Assembly: GCA_903632075.3 (NCBI GenBank)
Contig: CAHIKZ030003516.1
Span: 435,001 to 499,000, forward strand
Length of the DNA: 64,000 nt
Direction: 5' to 3'
Source of the DNA: Acanthosepion pharaonis
Taxonomy: Eukaryota > Mollusca > Cephalopoda > Sepiida > Sepiidae
The notes under the pieces: model-generated
Seen by the model: only the letters and a program-made list of their open reading frames with translations
What the model was told of the DNA's origin: nothing
The model's database searches: none
Part shown: positions 22,150 to 33,233 of the stretch, piece by piece
Numbering within the stretch: the stretch's first letter is position 1
How the letters are laid out: the number at the start of each line of letters is the position of its first letter
Position numbers and translations under genes: made by a program

Positions 22150-22620
22150 TGTCAGAGTTAACTCCTCCTTTAGTTCGTTAACCCTTTCACCAGGGGTCGC
22201 TCTTCGCTGCTATAAATAGCTGCTGACCCTTCGCCTCTTTCTCTTTTTTCCCTCACACCTTCGCGTCGACACCTGGAGGTAAATCTCTCTTTTTCCTCAG
22301 GCTTTCAGCTTACAACCTCGAAATGTAAGCGCTAACAAGGGATAGCGTGGGAACACACTAAGCACAATACACACACACGCACATACAGAATATTCACACT
22401 CACACACTTTGTCTTTTGTAACTGTTTTCGTGTAACTTGTTATTAATATATATTTGTATACATATATTATCGGTCTTGTGTTTTGTTTGTTTTCTTTGCC
22501 TTCTTCTTTGGACTTAATTCAAGTCCAACCTTTTCATGTAGTTGGACATGGTGAGCAGGAGAATCTGAACCCATGTGTGTTTCTCCGACGTCTACTCCAC
22601 AACATAACAGCCACGGTCCT
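22150..22620 (+). promoter_or_regulatory. Promoter-like block, possible LTR-derived
   Basis: GC-richer than its surroundings, with TCGCTGCTATAAATAGCTGC (clear TATA box) followed by a pyrimidine-rich leader and CTTCGCGTCGACACCTGGAG|GTAAAT, a good donor-like site. It starts TGTCAGAGTTAACTCC, LTR-like, and ACAACATAACA occurs near 22605, but I found no target duplication. Class uncertain. Confidence 0.3.
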
Positions 22621-23209
22621 CTACACATATACATATGTATACATGTACACATATACATACATGTAAACACCTACATACTCACACTATACCCACACACACT
22701 GCCACAAACACTACATTGGTCAAACTGGCTGGACACTCTGATAAAGGACAACAGTTCATTGCCAACATATTAGGGATCCTCACACTAGAAAAATACTCCT
22801 TATACAACATATAGAGGAATGCTGAAGACAAAATCTTCCCATTCTACCAATACAACTACAACAAACAAAGCAGCATTAACAAAGAAACATTTCTTATCAG
22901 CAAATTTAAACCAAAACTCAGTTCATTGCATAAACTAGAGTCACTTCCCCCAAAATAGGTTATATCATATTTTCCTTACCATAAGTGAGAGATAAAACCA
23001 GTTATACCTCCTGATATTTTTTTTATTATGTATATAAAACAATTTTACTGCCTGTAGCAAAAAAAAGCTTACACTTTTTCTTGTAACCAATGCCTACAAT
23101 TATTTTCTTCTTTTTCATCCGTGACACATGTAGCCAGTTCAACACAGCAATCAACTGACTTTTTTTTCTTTCTACTCGTTCTTCCCATATTTATGCATCA
23201 TTAACAGCC

Positions 23210-23470
23210 AAAATTTGCATATGCTCAAAGACAATCTCATGAGAGAGTATCTTTCTTTGGGATCTAGCTATTTCAAATACGTAATCTGCAAAGTCACCAT
23301 TTCTTTCTCTTTTGGACAGTTTATACATGAGGCATGTTCGAATCTTTGCTGGTGCTGGAGGTGAGTTATTTTATTCTTGATTTTATTCTAACATTGCAAA
23401 AAAATACATGCAACCCTGGACCTCTTTGATCTCTGTAGTAATTCAGTACACTGTCCCATGTGCTATTGAG
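23210..23470 (+). repeat. Diverged repeat shared with 8100-8330
   Basis: See the partner region: GCAAAGTCACCATTTCTTTC, TTGCAAAAAAATACATGCA and CCTGGACCTCTTTGATCTCT line up in the same order. Confidence 0.5.
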
Positions 23471-23828
23471 CCAGAAGACAATTTTATCAGTGTAAAACTG
23501 TAAATGAAGGCTTCAAACAAGTGAAAAATCATAAATGTAATGTCATATAGGTAGTCTTGAAGTAAAAGAAAAATGTAATGTCATATAGGTAGTCTTGAAG
23601 TAAAAAAAAAAATAATACTAACAATATAAATAATTACTAGATCCATCCAGCCTGAACATTGGAAAAAATTGTGTTCTCAAAAACAAAACAGTTAAAAATG
23701 ACACAGAAGCATAAGTCTAACTGCACATTATATTTCAATACTTAACCTTTAGCCCTCTGCATAATTAATATTACTTCCCTTTCCACTGGATTCTTTTGCA
23801 AAGCCTTTCAACTGCAGTAACCTTCAGT

Positions 23829-24205
23829 ATCTGTCTATAATTCTGAGATGAGGTATTCTTCGGACTATTGTCCTCATCTTCGTCACCATATTTATTACAA
23901 CGTTTTGGCCGTTGTACATGCCAGCATTCTTCAGGTGGTTGGAATGTCGAACTGAACCCTAGACTTACCATCAATTCAAGTAGAGTTTATAATACCCAGT
24001 GTCCTCAAGGACACATGGCACAGTGGATAAAGGCGTTAGTTAGATCCAGTGACAGGACCCAATGAGTTGTGAGTTCAATACCTGGTTATGGCAGTGGAGA
24101 ACTTGGAGAGGAGAATTAACAGGAGATAACTGACATCCATTAAACATGTCCCGTGGAACTAGAACAGTCTATCCCAGTGAGCGAAATAAAGGGTTCAGTT
24201 TAATT
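23829..24205 (+). mobile_element. Composite tRNA-SINE, left arm plus core
   Basis: Left arm CTGTCTATAATTCTGAGATGAG to GGTTGGAATGTCGAACTG; on the minus strand it reads CCACCTGAAGAATGCTGG, then GGCCAAAACGTTGTAATAAA. The core is ACACATGGCACAGTGGATAA with GAGTTCAATACC. It ends in AAATAAAGGGTTCAGTTTAA. The right arm is missing. Confidence 0.8.
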
Positions 24206-25348
24206 TTTTTTCTCTCTTGGTAGTACATCAATAAAAACCCATGTTTATACCATGTAAAAACAGATAGAAGCACAGTTTGACAGCAAGACAAAAACTGGTT
24301 AAAAGTAAGCCATCATGAACTTGCTGTAAAAAAGTATCCATTAGGGGAACATGCCTGAAAATTTACTTTATGAGGAATTCAACAAAACGGCTCTTTTCTC
24401 TGTAATCTGAATATCTTTTGTCACAGATGTATCTAATTTTGAAAAATTTTGAGAAATAATACAATTTTTGACTCAGAAAAGGCAGTAATAACATTTAGAA
24501 ATTAGTGTACATACTAATTTTCCCAAATAGACTAAAAAAAATTGAGATATCAGTAGTTGAAATTGAAGGAAATTTCACTATTTTGACGCGTTTTCGCAGT
24601 ATCAACCAGGCAGGTTTTGGATTATTAATGACAGTAAATCCTTCAAAATAATCAGGCAATTTTAATTTGTGAGGGATCACATCAATCCTCTCTGTAGCGG
24701 TTTCATATTGCTGGAATACCCAACATTAGCACCGAAAAAGCTTTCACAGATTCGACTGCAGATTTACACCGGATTATATGTAAACTAATACATGTTCTTA
24801 TCTTAGTTGAATAAAAATGTGGGTGGAATGACTCATATGGTAAACATATCCAAGGCCTAGCTGAAGTCATTAAATACCATGTTCAGATGAGTAGTTCAGT
24901 TAACCAACTTTAGATGGGGTATTCTGATACAGAGTAGGCCAAAAGTCTGGGGCCACCCTCTGGATTTAATCATTAGTAAGCTTCATACCTTGTTTGGTTC
25001 AATTAACTCCTACTAAATTAGGATACTAAAACTATTTAACCCATTAGTGCATAATGCCCAACTTTTAAGAGAAAAGCTTACCTAAAATTTATAAATCCGC
25101 CAACCCTGACATTAACATTAGCCAGCAAGATAGATTAGGCAAATAGAGATTACATTTTGAGGAAGCTTTATTTGGTAGTAGGTTAATTTCATTACTATTA
25201 ATGAATATAAGATAAAACCCTTCAAGAAGAGAAAATCCCTCAGACCCAAATTGAGCTAGTAAATTAGATTTTAAAAAGGCATGCAACCTTCAATTTTTTT
25301 AGGCAATTCTTCAAAATCCAGGCGTGGCTCCCAAGCTTTTAGCCTATA

Positions 25349-25391
25349 GTGTGTGTGTGTGTGTGTGTGTGTATATACACACACACACACA

Positions 25392-25452
<61 letters not shown>
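25349..25452. repeat. (TG)n-(CA)n-(TA)n microsatellite
   Basis: TG 25349-25371, CA 25377-25392, TA 25395-25450, inside the Tc1-like element. Confidence 0.97.
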
Positions 25453-25456
<4 letters not shown>

Positions 25457-26214
25457 CCGGGTGTAACAGCAAAATTGTTCAAATCATATAAAAGCAAAAT
25501 TTTCAAATTGTCAGATTAAGCTTTGAACTGTTGTATCTTACAAATGATTAAAGATATCTTACTGGAATTTTCTGAGTTTTTATAACACTATTGAACTTTA
25601 CATTGAGCAATAAGAATGTATAATTACTATCCAAGCTTAGCACAAAAATCATGAGGAAATCAATCATAAACGAAAATGACATATTCATCATTAATTAATC
25701 CGAGCTAAGAATTGGAAGCTCTTGAAAGAATGAAATAAAGTTCAAATATATATTATTTCAGGATCATTTTCCAACTTATTCAAGATGATCTTCATCCTCT
25801 CTAACCTTCTAACTTTCTGTCCTTTCTTTAAAAAACACCTTTAAAACGAGATGTTTTTGTATTTTTCTTTCTTTTTTTTAAGAAAACATTTAAGTACCTA
25901 CATCGTATTTTCTTTTATTTTTCAGTTTTTCTCCAGGCTCCTCTTACAACCAAAAAGTTCAAATTTGGATTTGACTATCCACAGGACATTTTGCTAAATT
26001 ATGAATATTTTTTATGAGAAACATTATATTTTGTTTTCACCATTAACCCCATAGTAGACTTTTTAAGATTACCAAAATTTTCAACTAATTTTAATGCAAA
26101 TACATATTCTAAATGTTAACTCAGCACTGATAAAACATTATGCTATTATGTCAGTATTTTCATAGGTTTTATGTTATTTTATTTTGAATTTTGAATTAAT
26201 TTGCACAAAGTGGC

Positions 26215-27170
26215 AAAATCAAAACAACTAATCACTGAAATGAGGGTACAAATTGAAATTGTCTACACTCAAAGACAAATTGCGAAGAAGTTGATGATTT
26301 TTAGGCATATCCATTACAAAGGCTGCTAGTAATTGGTACAAATGTTAACCGAAAAAGAGCTGGAGCACCAGAACAGACAACTGCTGCTGAAGATAAAGAC
26401 TTGTTTATTGAGAGTAAAAAAAACAGAAGGAAAATTGCTCCAGAGTTCAGAGTAACTAGTGTCACTTTCAACTGTGAAAAATCAACTTTGATCAGTGGGG
26501 TGCAGGGGCGTAAATAGACATGAAGAAACCACTGTTATGGGAGGTGAATAAGCAGAAAAGACTTATGGGGGGAAAAAAAAGCAAAAGAATGAAGAGTCCA
26601 AATTTGAAATTTTTTGGTAGTGAGAGGAGGGAGTATGTGAGAAGAAAATCAAGAGAAAGACTGAATGATGAATATGTGATCCCAACAGTTAAATATGGTG
26701 GTGGGTCTGTTATGGTCTGGGGGTGTTTTGGAGGAGAGAGAGAGGGCTGGAGATTTAATTTATGCCAAGGGAATCATTAAAAAAGAACAATATCATTCAA
26801 TTTTGCAAAGACATGCTATACACATAATTGGAAAAAAAAATCATCTTTCAACAAGACAATGATCCAAGATACTTTTTAAAAATATGTCAAAATTATCTCA
26901 AGTCAAAGAAAAGGAACAAAATTTTGGAAATTATAACTTAGTTGCCTCAATCTCTTGACCTCTCACCTATTTAATTAGTATGGGATGAATTGGACAGGAG
27001 AGTTCAAAGAGAATACATAAAGAGTGAGAGTGAGCTTTTACAGTGCTTGAAGAATGCTTGAAAAGGTCGGCAATCTACTTTTTTTCAAAAACTGTCAGAA
27101 AGAATGCCAAGAAATTGTAAAGTAGTAATTAAAGCAGGTGGTGGTTTTATTGACAAAAACAAAATATGAG
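26215..27170 (+). pseudogene. Tc1-family transposase remnant
   Basis: Pieces in three frames: an N-terminal HTH-like TQRQIAKKL; NRKRAGAPEQTTAAEDKDLF; then in 26520-26780 SPNLKFFGSERREYVRRKSR and VKYGGGSVMVWGCFGGER, the strongly conserved Tc1 block after the first Asp; then FQQDNDPRY-like codons (second catalytic Asp) near 26850; then QSLDLSP and WDELDRRV. Many frameshifts and stops; inactive. Confidence 0.85.
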
Positions 27171-27439
27171 GTTCTTGTATGATATTTTTTTTTATTGTAA
27201 AGTGTTTATTTTTGTCAAAATAAAAGCTAACACATTGTAGTTAATTTTAACTTTTACTTTAAAAAATACAAAAATATGACATTTTAAGGTATTTTTTCAA
27301 GTGGCCCCAAACATTTTGTCTATATTGCATATACACATCCAGACATATATCAATCAAACTCATATCCATACAACTGAATATGTAACTATCACTGATATTG
27401 AGCACTTTACACTAAGTAAACAAACACACACACACATAT

Positions 27440-27815
27440 ATACATGCAAACATATACAAATATATATATATAAGTAAACCTAGAGAGCCAGACAAACCTA
27501 CCTAGGTTTCACCTACACAGATTGATACGCATAGGTGAAACCTAGGTAGGTTTGTCTGGCTCTTTAGGTTTACTAAGTTTGCTCTACTTAGCATATTGAG
27601 CACTTTGCTTAGTTATTTTTACTTTACTCATGTCAGAGGTTTTTTTCTTTGGACTCTGAACTTTGATTCTAGATGATTATTTTCGCCAGAAGTATATGCT
27701 CTTAGTTCTTTTTTCCCCCCTTTTTCCCCCTTGGGTACTGGTTTGTTCATTTACAAACTAAAGCACCTAAGGTTTGCTAGACAAGTATAGCTGCTTATAT
27801 TTATAAGATTATTAG

Positions 27816-27847
<32 letters not shown>
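27440..27847 (+). repeat. Repeat F: hairpin plus TA-flanked segment
   Basis: 27472-27573 is a long inverted repeat (AAACCTAGAGAGCCAGACAAA ... TTTGTCTGGCTCTTTAGGTTT) around a short loop. It is followed by TTGCTCTACTTAGCATATTGA, CTTTGGACTCTGAACTTTGA, and then (TA)n at 27820-27847. The same order occurs at 33234-33634. Confidence 0.8.
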
Positions 27848-27851
<4 letters not shown>

Positions 27852-28216
27852 ATTTCTCCGATTTAACCAGTAGAGAAGACAATATTTATGAATAAAAATG
27901 ACAATAGGAAAACTAGTAATTGGTGACGCGTTTTGTCCAATGTGGACTTTATCAAAGCAAAATCCGAAATGAATATAATTTAACAAAGTAACTAATAAAA
28001 ACAAAAACAGAATGTTACTAGCAACTAAAATGTAGAGAAACGCAATTTTCATATTGTTAACTGAAAATAACATCAGTATATGTCACGTGTGGAGAATATT
28101 GTCATTATATCTGTGTTGATGTATTTTGCTTTGATAAAGTCCACATTGGACGAAACGCATCAGCAATTACTAGTTTTCCTATTGTCATTTTCATTCATAA
28201 ATATATATATATATAG
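27848..28216. mobile_element. TA-flanked palindromic element with hammerhead-like arms
   Basis: Arms of about 85 bp (27880-27965 and 28120-28205) are inverted copies: TGACAATAGGAAAACTAGTAAT ... ATTACTAGTTTTCCTATTGTCA. (TA)n lies at both edges. Each arm contains GATAAAGTCCACATTGGAC. The right arm holds the motif at 28126-28166. Resembles terminal parts of Penelope-like retroelements; no RT or GIY-YIG seen. Confidence 0.6.
28126..28166 (+). ncRNA. Hammerhead-ribozyme-like motif (Penelope type), decayed
   Basis: Stem I TTGCT/AGCAA (28126-28130, 28162-28166) is perfectly complementary. The core box TTGATAA differs from CUGANGA by two transitions. Stem II GTCC/GGAC (28139-28142, 28148-28151) has loop ACATT. 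GAAA is at 28152-28155, followed by CGCATC with a UH cleavage dinucleotide before stem I. The core substitutions predict loss of cleavage. Identification is by eye. Confidence 0.5.
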
Positions 28217-28371
28217 TACAGGTAATAGATCTGTTTGTATATTATCCAGGTGGATCCTAGTAATATCAAATATAAAAACTGATCCATAAATAGTGCTGAA
28301 GGTATTTATAACAGAGCATATATATTACACAGCAACAAAACCAAAATTATACAATTTCTCTCTACTTTCTA

Positions 28372-28542
28372 CAGTGTAACCCAGATATGAGAGAAACCCG
28401 CATATAAGAGTGATTTTCTCTGGTCCCAAATTAGAGCCATACTTACCTAAACAAAATAGACAAAACCCGGATATAAAAGAAACCCGGATATAAGAGACTT
28501 CTTCTCCGGTCCCGACAACTCTCTTATATCCGGGTTACACTG
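28372..28542. mobile_element. pogo/Tigger-type MITE (171 bp)
   Basis: CAGTGTAACCCAGATATGAG ... CTTATATCCGGGTTACACTG with TA at 28370-28371 and 28543-28544. Internal copies of AACCCGGATATAA(A/G)AG repeat the terminal unit. Same family as 10012-10111. Confidence 0.9.
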
Positions 28543-29142
28543 TATATTAATCATGTCTTATAACAGTCTCTTAATTTATGCAATCTCCTTTGATTAAACT
28601 TTTTATTTTTTATTTTTTTTTGTCTGTTTTTAAAGAATTTCAGGTATAGCTCGGTCTTCCTAATAATTTAATCTATCCTTAAAGTTAAAACCCTTAAATC
28701 TATTCTTTCTTTATATTAATTGTCTAAATACGATTTATTGTTAATCTTATTAATACATATTTGTTGTTAGTATTTGGTATTCCTTAGCGGGGAACCTAAA
28801 TTCCTTTATATATAATTAAAGGTTTTGGTCATGAATAAACTCCCCTTTTGGCCCTTCTTTTAGTTTCAACACCTCACTCTTCATATAACTCCCAACTTAG
28901 GATCATAAGGTTAATATCAGGGTTGATTCCTGTGGGCCTTTTTCCCACCATTTTTAGAGAGATACCTCCAGCCCTCTCCCTACCACCAACACAAGCTTTT
29001 CCCAAACTGGTATCTTAACTAAATTCTAAATCCCTGATTCCAAGACAAGTCCAGTCCAGGGTTGAAGAAGATTGCCATAAGATTGTGGTGGCAGAAATAA
29101 GCTACACCCACATGAGGTAATTTGGGATTTTTTTTTGCTGTG

Positions 29143-29148
<6 letters not shown>

Positions 29149-29213
<65 letters not shown>
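29149..29213. repeat. (TA)n(CA)n microsatellite
   Basis: TA 29149-29202 then CACACACA. Ends about 115 bp from the donor of SLC44 exon 29329-29407. Confidence 0.97.
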
Positions 29214-29328
29214 TATGCAAACATGTACAAACAATACATACACAACCACACAAATGAGAATGTTTATCATTGAAGTTTTTCTCAAAAAAGGTAGGATTTA
29301 TAAATTAGAGTTAATATAGTCAACTTAC

Positions 29329-29407
29329 GAGTATTCTCCATAACCACAGATATTTCCACGTGTATCAGTTGGATAGACAAGTCTTCGAGGATCTCCATGT
29401 ACAAATC
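29329..29407 (-). CDS. SLC44A: SLC44 choline transporter-like exon (GDPRRLVYPTD loop)
   Basis: A 79-nt internal exon on the minus strand: acceptor TTTAATTTGCAG, donor GTAAGT. It encodes FVHGDPRRLVYPTD followed by TRGNICGYGEY, the first extracellular loop motif typical of SLC44 proteins (GDPR-x-x-x-YPTD-x-x-G-x-x-CG). Incoming phase takes two nucleotides and outgoing leaves two, matching both neighbouring exons exactly. The reading frame is open throughout with no damage. It lies 24.5 kb downstream of the TM1 exon in transcription direction. Confidence 0.95.
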
Positions 29408-29504
29408 CTGCAAATTAAAATAAAAGCAAAGAGTCAGTAATTAATAGAGAGAGAAAATTAAGAGAAATTAAGGTTAATAATAATCTTAATTATCATCAAA
29501 GGTA

Positions 29505-29850
29505 TTTTCACACCAAGCAAGGCAATAACACCCCTAAGACGCAAGGAGAATGAAAAGACTTTAGAAGGAACTGGAAACCAAATCTTAAACAGGAAACAAG
29601 AGGTAAATCTCTACCCCTGTTCAAAAAGTTGAGGATGTGTGTGAACCGATCTGTTATTATTGAGGAAAAATAAGTAAACAAATAATAAAATAAAATTTCA
29701 GAGTTCAGACGGATATGTGAGAAATTGAGGTGAAGTTGATTTTAGAAGGAACCAGAAGCCCAATCCTAAACAGCAAACAAGGGATAAACCTCTACTCCTG
29801 TTCAAAAGATCAGGGAGGAGTGTGAACCAGAAATATATGAGATGATGAAA
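29505..29850 (-). mobile_element. LINE-A 3' UTR, two stacked copies
   Basis: Minus-strand motifs TTGCCTTGCTTGGTGTGAAAAT and TTTTTGAACAGGGGTAGAG, then a second GATCTTTTGAACAGGAGTAG with CCTGTTTAGGATTGGG. These are LINE-A ends as at 10900 and 11045. Confidence 0.65.
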
Positions 29851-30029
29851 AGTCCTCAGTCCAACTAAGAAGGAATTAAGAAATTCTGATGTTTGATCAT
29901 TTGGTTTGATTGGCAGAACTAGGAATTTTTTAGCACACCATCATATTATAAGACATGCTGAAGTAGACATCTACACTGATTACTTATTTTTACAGATACT
30001 ATCTCTTTGCTATAGACAGTGACGTCCTT

Positions 30030-30082
30030 CCATCAAGCAAATGATGATCACTGAAGTTAAGCAACATTGAGCCTGGATGATA
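30030..30082 (+). mobile_element. 5S/tRNA chimeric SINE, 5S head (left part)
   Basis: GATCACTGAAGTTAAGCAAC, ATTGAGCCTGG (30046-30076) nearly matches the internal promoter region of 5S rRNA. It is cut at the TA target by the transposon at 30083-30650 and resumes at 30651. Confidence 0.75.
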
Positions 30083-30650
30083 CCTACACCCTTGTGCAAA
30101 TTAAATGAAACAAAATGAATAATACCATTATTATTTTTTTTTGTATTTTTCCAATGAAACATGACCCAGTGCACATGTTAGTACTTCATATATCCATTTC
30201 ACTAAGTCATTCCTTACAGATTGACAACAGATTCTTGATTGGATTGAAATCAGGAGAGTTTCTGGGCCAGTCTATAGTACTTTGATTTGCTAACTGGTAA
30301 GGCTTGCCATTGTGTTTATGCAGCATTAAAATTTTTGTATGCTTCCTTGGAGTAATGTCCATCACAGACAATGATCATAGGACAACTAATTGACAGTCAA
30401 GACAATCGTGTCTGGGTGTGATAAAAATCTGATGCAATCATAGATGATGCAATATTTTTCAAGGTCAAACAAATTTCATCATACAACCCAAAAATAGATT
30501 CATATTACTGTACACTACTGCAAATGACCTAATCTGAGGTAAAATAGAAATCGATTATACCCTGTCACTCCATGGGGTTTAAAACTGACTGTATGGTGTA
30601 AGAAAGGAAACTAAAGTGGTTGTTTCAATTAATTTGCACAAGGGCGTAGA
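30083..30650 (-). mobile_element. Tc1/mariner-type element with transposase remnant
   Basis: Terminal inverted repeats of about 30 bp: CCTACACCCTTGTGCAAATT and, inverted, TCTACGCCCTTGTGCAAATT, continuing to GAAACA. TA duplications at 30081-30082 and 30651-30652. Minus-strand codons near 30238-30280 read TIDWPRNSPDFNPIKN, the D-W-P-x-N-S-P-D-x-N-P-I-E-N block of Tc1/mariner DDE transposases. Only part of the gene remains. Confidence 0.85.
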
Positions 30651-30745
30651 TAGATGACTGTTTAGGAATACCAGGTGCAGCTGGTGTAGTGGATAATAGC
30701 TCCAAATTGGAAAATGGAAAGCAGCGTTCAAATTAAAAAGAAAAA
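30651..30745 (+). mobile_element. 5S/tRNA chimeric SINE, right part
   Basis: GATGACTGTTTAGGAATACC, AGGTGC is the end of 5S rRNA, fused to AGCTGGTGTAGTGGATAAT (A-box-like) and GCGTTCAAATTAAA (B-box-like). Same junction as the minus-strand copy at 59822-60082. Confidence 0.75.
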
Positions 30746-30749
30746 AGAT

Positions 30750-31168
30750 GAAAATAAATATCAATGGCTGACAATGCTTCACCTAATAAACGATGAAGAT
30801 GAAAGTAAATACTAGTCAAAAATTAATAATGACTGACAATGCTTCATCTAATAAAAAATGAAGTTGAAAGTAAATACTAGTTAAAAATTAATAATAATGG
30901 TTGACAATGCTTCGTCTAATAAAAAATGAAGTTGAAAGTAAATACTAGTCAAAAATTAATAATAATGGCTGACAATGCTTCATCTAATAAAAAATGAAGA
31001 TGAAAGTAAATACTAGTTAAAAATTAATAGTAATGGCTGACAATGTTTCACCTAATAAAAATGAAGTTGAAAGTAAATACTCGTCAAAAATTAATAATAC
31101 TGGCTGACAATGCTTCACCTAATAAAAAATGAAAATGAAAGTAAATACTAGTTAAAAATTAATAATAA
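30750..31168 (+). repeat. ~67-bp minisatellite, six copies
   Basis: Units carry GGCTGACAATGCTTCACC, TAATAAAAAATGAAG and GAAAGTAAATACTAGTTAAA; a few substitutions distinguish copies. It starts directly in the A-rich tail of the SINE. Confidence 0.92.
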
Positions 31169-32214
31169 TTACATACAGAAGAGTATTTTTGTTATAATCA
31201 CAGGTAATGTTAATCGTTATTTTAATAGTGCTTGGGACTAACTGTTTTTTATAAGTTCAATAATGCAAAGTTGCTTATAACAGTGAACCCAAAATGTTAA
31301 AGTCTTTATATCTTCTGCTTAATAATCAGCCAGTTATTATTATTTTCCCCAAAATGACCACAAGGAGTAGCTACCTATGTACTTCTAAAACATCAAATAA
31401 TATTTATATTAGACTAATAACAAGTTTCATGTTGGCCATGTTTATTAGAACATAACAGTTCTGGGAACATTTGTACAAGATAAGTCATGACATTTCATCC
31501 GTATGGTCTGTAATTGTATTGAAAATGTTGCTGCCATAAGATTATAGTCTTTGTAGTCAGAGCCAATAAAAATCAATAACAGTTAGAAATCAATAATAGT
31601 TCAGTGTAGTAATGTCACAATAACCAGGCAAAGATAAGTAAGGCATATATACAGTTTCAAATAAGGTAAGACTTGTGGTAGTTATTTTCCAAGCTTAATT
31701 ATGGTACCATACTACAATATGGGGTACCATGTGAAGATGAAAAGGCACTAGTGCTCAGTAACAATGCTTTGCCAGAATTACATGCCAACCATTGCTCCAC
31801 AGTGACCCTGCACAATAGAACCAAGTGGGTATTTTTGGGTTTTGTTTCCTTTGAATGGAGCTTACAGCCACTTCCACAGAGTTGAACCATCCTTATTTCC
31901 CCTGTGTTCCAAATGTAAGAAGACAGCACCACTCAGTTTTTTCAAGAATTGCAACTTTGTGAAACAAACAAATTCACAATTCTTGAAAAAAAAAATCAAT
32001 TATAGAATTGCATTAATGTCATTTGCACTTAAGAGGAAGATTAAAAGAAAATATTCAAATTCCTAATTAAAAAATAGGGATTTATCCAATTTAAACATCT
32101 TTTTTTTTTGGAGGGGGGGATTTTTATTGTCACAAATGGATTCAGCAATTAAATTGTTTTAATATTTGGGAACTTACACTAAAAAGGAGAAAAGATTTTG
32201 TCTCCAACAGTTTT

Positions 32215-32772
32215 TATTAGCATTATTTGAAGTTGATCAAACCCAAACTCAAACAAAAAACATTGTTTTCAATCGTTATGAGTCTACTGATTGAATAGAA
32301 TTTTATTATAAACAATTGTCTTGTAAATGGAATTTTAAAGCATTCTGAATGTAAAAAATAAAGAAAAAAGTGTGCAAGACAATAAGAAACACTACCTGCC
32401 ACAAAAAAAAAAGTGAAGTTTTGTTGAAATCGGTTGAAAAATGTAGGAAATCCGATCCCATATATAAACCTGGGTTTTCTAATAAGTTTAACTCGATAAC
32501 TCGATATTATAAAAACTCAATATTACTAAAAAGTATAAAATGATATGAGTTGTCCCCCTTTCATTAATGCCTCTTAATCGTGTTTTCAAATTGATTTCAT
32601 GCAAAAACAATTGTGTTTTTCCAATTTTTGGCACTGTCAGAACCACCGCAAGGTAATTTTACATAGTCCTGTGAAGTTTTGTTGAAATCGGTTGAAAAAT
32701 GTAGGAAATCCGATCCAATATATAAACGTACAGATACACACACACACAATCTGCGTTTTATAATAAGTAAGA
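32215..32772 (-). mobile_element. Helitron-like element, 5' part
   Basis: The minus strand starts A|TCTTACTTATTATAAAACGC (5' TC at 32772), (TG)n, then GGAAATCCGATC/GGATTTCCTACATTT and CAACCGATTTCAACAAAACTT. Further on it matches 44840-45150 and 45529-45810 (GGCAGGTAGTGTTTCTTATTG, TTTACAAGACAATTGTTTATA). The CTAG end is not visible. Confidence 0.6.
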
Positions 32773-32864
32773 TTAGGTTATTTTTGAAAGTGCGCCAAGC
32801 TGAACCTGTCACTTCACTAAAAGACAAAATTGTTTATTTACATTATTATGCCAGATGCCTTCAT

Positions 32865-33105
32865 CAGTCCTATTCTAATATTTTCTTTTCTCACACTTCT
32901 CACCTGTGAAACTCCCTTCTGATTTCTTGCTTCCCTGCCAATTACAATCTTCAAAAATTTAAATGCAACATAAAATGCCATCGTCTGTCTTCCTGAACAC
33001 TTCCTTTATTGTGCTTTTCCTCATAAAGTCCTCCCATTCTCTTTCACTCACTATAACCTCCTGTGTCGTAGTGGTATGGCTTAGGGTTAATTTTTTTTAT
33101 ATTTC
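32865..33105 (+). mobile_element. LINE-A 3' tail
   Basis: TCCTATTCTAATATTTTCTT, CTCACACTTCTCACCTGTG, CTTCAAAAATTTAAATGCAA and a terminal GGCTTAGGGTTAAT. Short decayed copy. Confidence 0.65.
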
Positions 33106-33116
33106 CCTTTTAATTT

Positions 33117-33121
<5 letters not shown>

Positions 33122-33203
<82 letters not shown>

Positions 33204-33231
33204 TAGATATATATAGATAGATAGATAGATA
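33122..33231. repeat. (TA)n(GATA)n microsatellite
   Basis: About 40 TA units (33122-33201) followed by GATA units to 33231. Confidence 0.97.
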
Positions 33232-33233
33232 GT

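Larger units (their letters stand above)
24931..27327 (+). mobile_element. Tc1-like transposon, degraded
   Basis: Left end CAGAGTAGGCCAAAAGTCTGGGGCCAC after TA (24929-24930); right end, inverted, TGTTTGGGGCCACTTG near 27300. The termini pair imperfectly, and the right TA has become CA. It holds a decayed transposase at 26215-27170 and an internal compound microsatellite (25349-25450). At 2.4 kb it is longer than usual for Tc1, so extra sequence has been inserted at 25450-26200. Confidence 0.7.
8714..29328 (-). other. SLC44 intron (20.6 kb)
   Basis: Intron bounded by GTAAGT at 29328 and CCTGCAG at 8714. It holds the nested hAT/LINE-A block, Helitron and tRNA-SINE insertions, a Tc1-like transposon and pogo-type MITEs. 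Stretches with nothing I can name: 12440-12960 (possible tRNA-like bits), 16990-17640, 18330-18950, 19700-21280, 21545-22000, 22780-23200, 23480-23820, 24210-24925 and 28545-29140. Confidence 0.85.

Noticed and set aside
22454..22950. Possible retroelement coding remnant near the promoter-like block
   Set aside because: Frames such as KLAGHSDKGQQFIANIL break quickly and match no family I can name.
30046..30076. Possible 5S rRNA gene
   Set aside because: Only the central part matches, it is interrupted by a transposon, and the downstream part is fused to a tRNA-like SINE.
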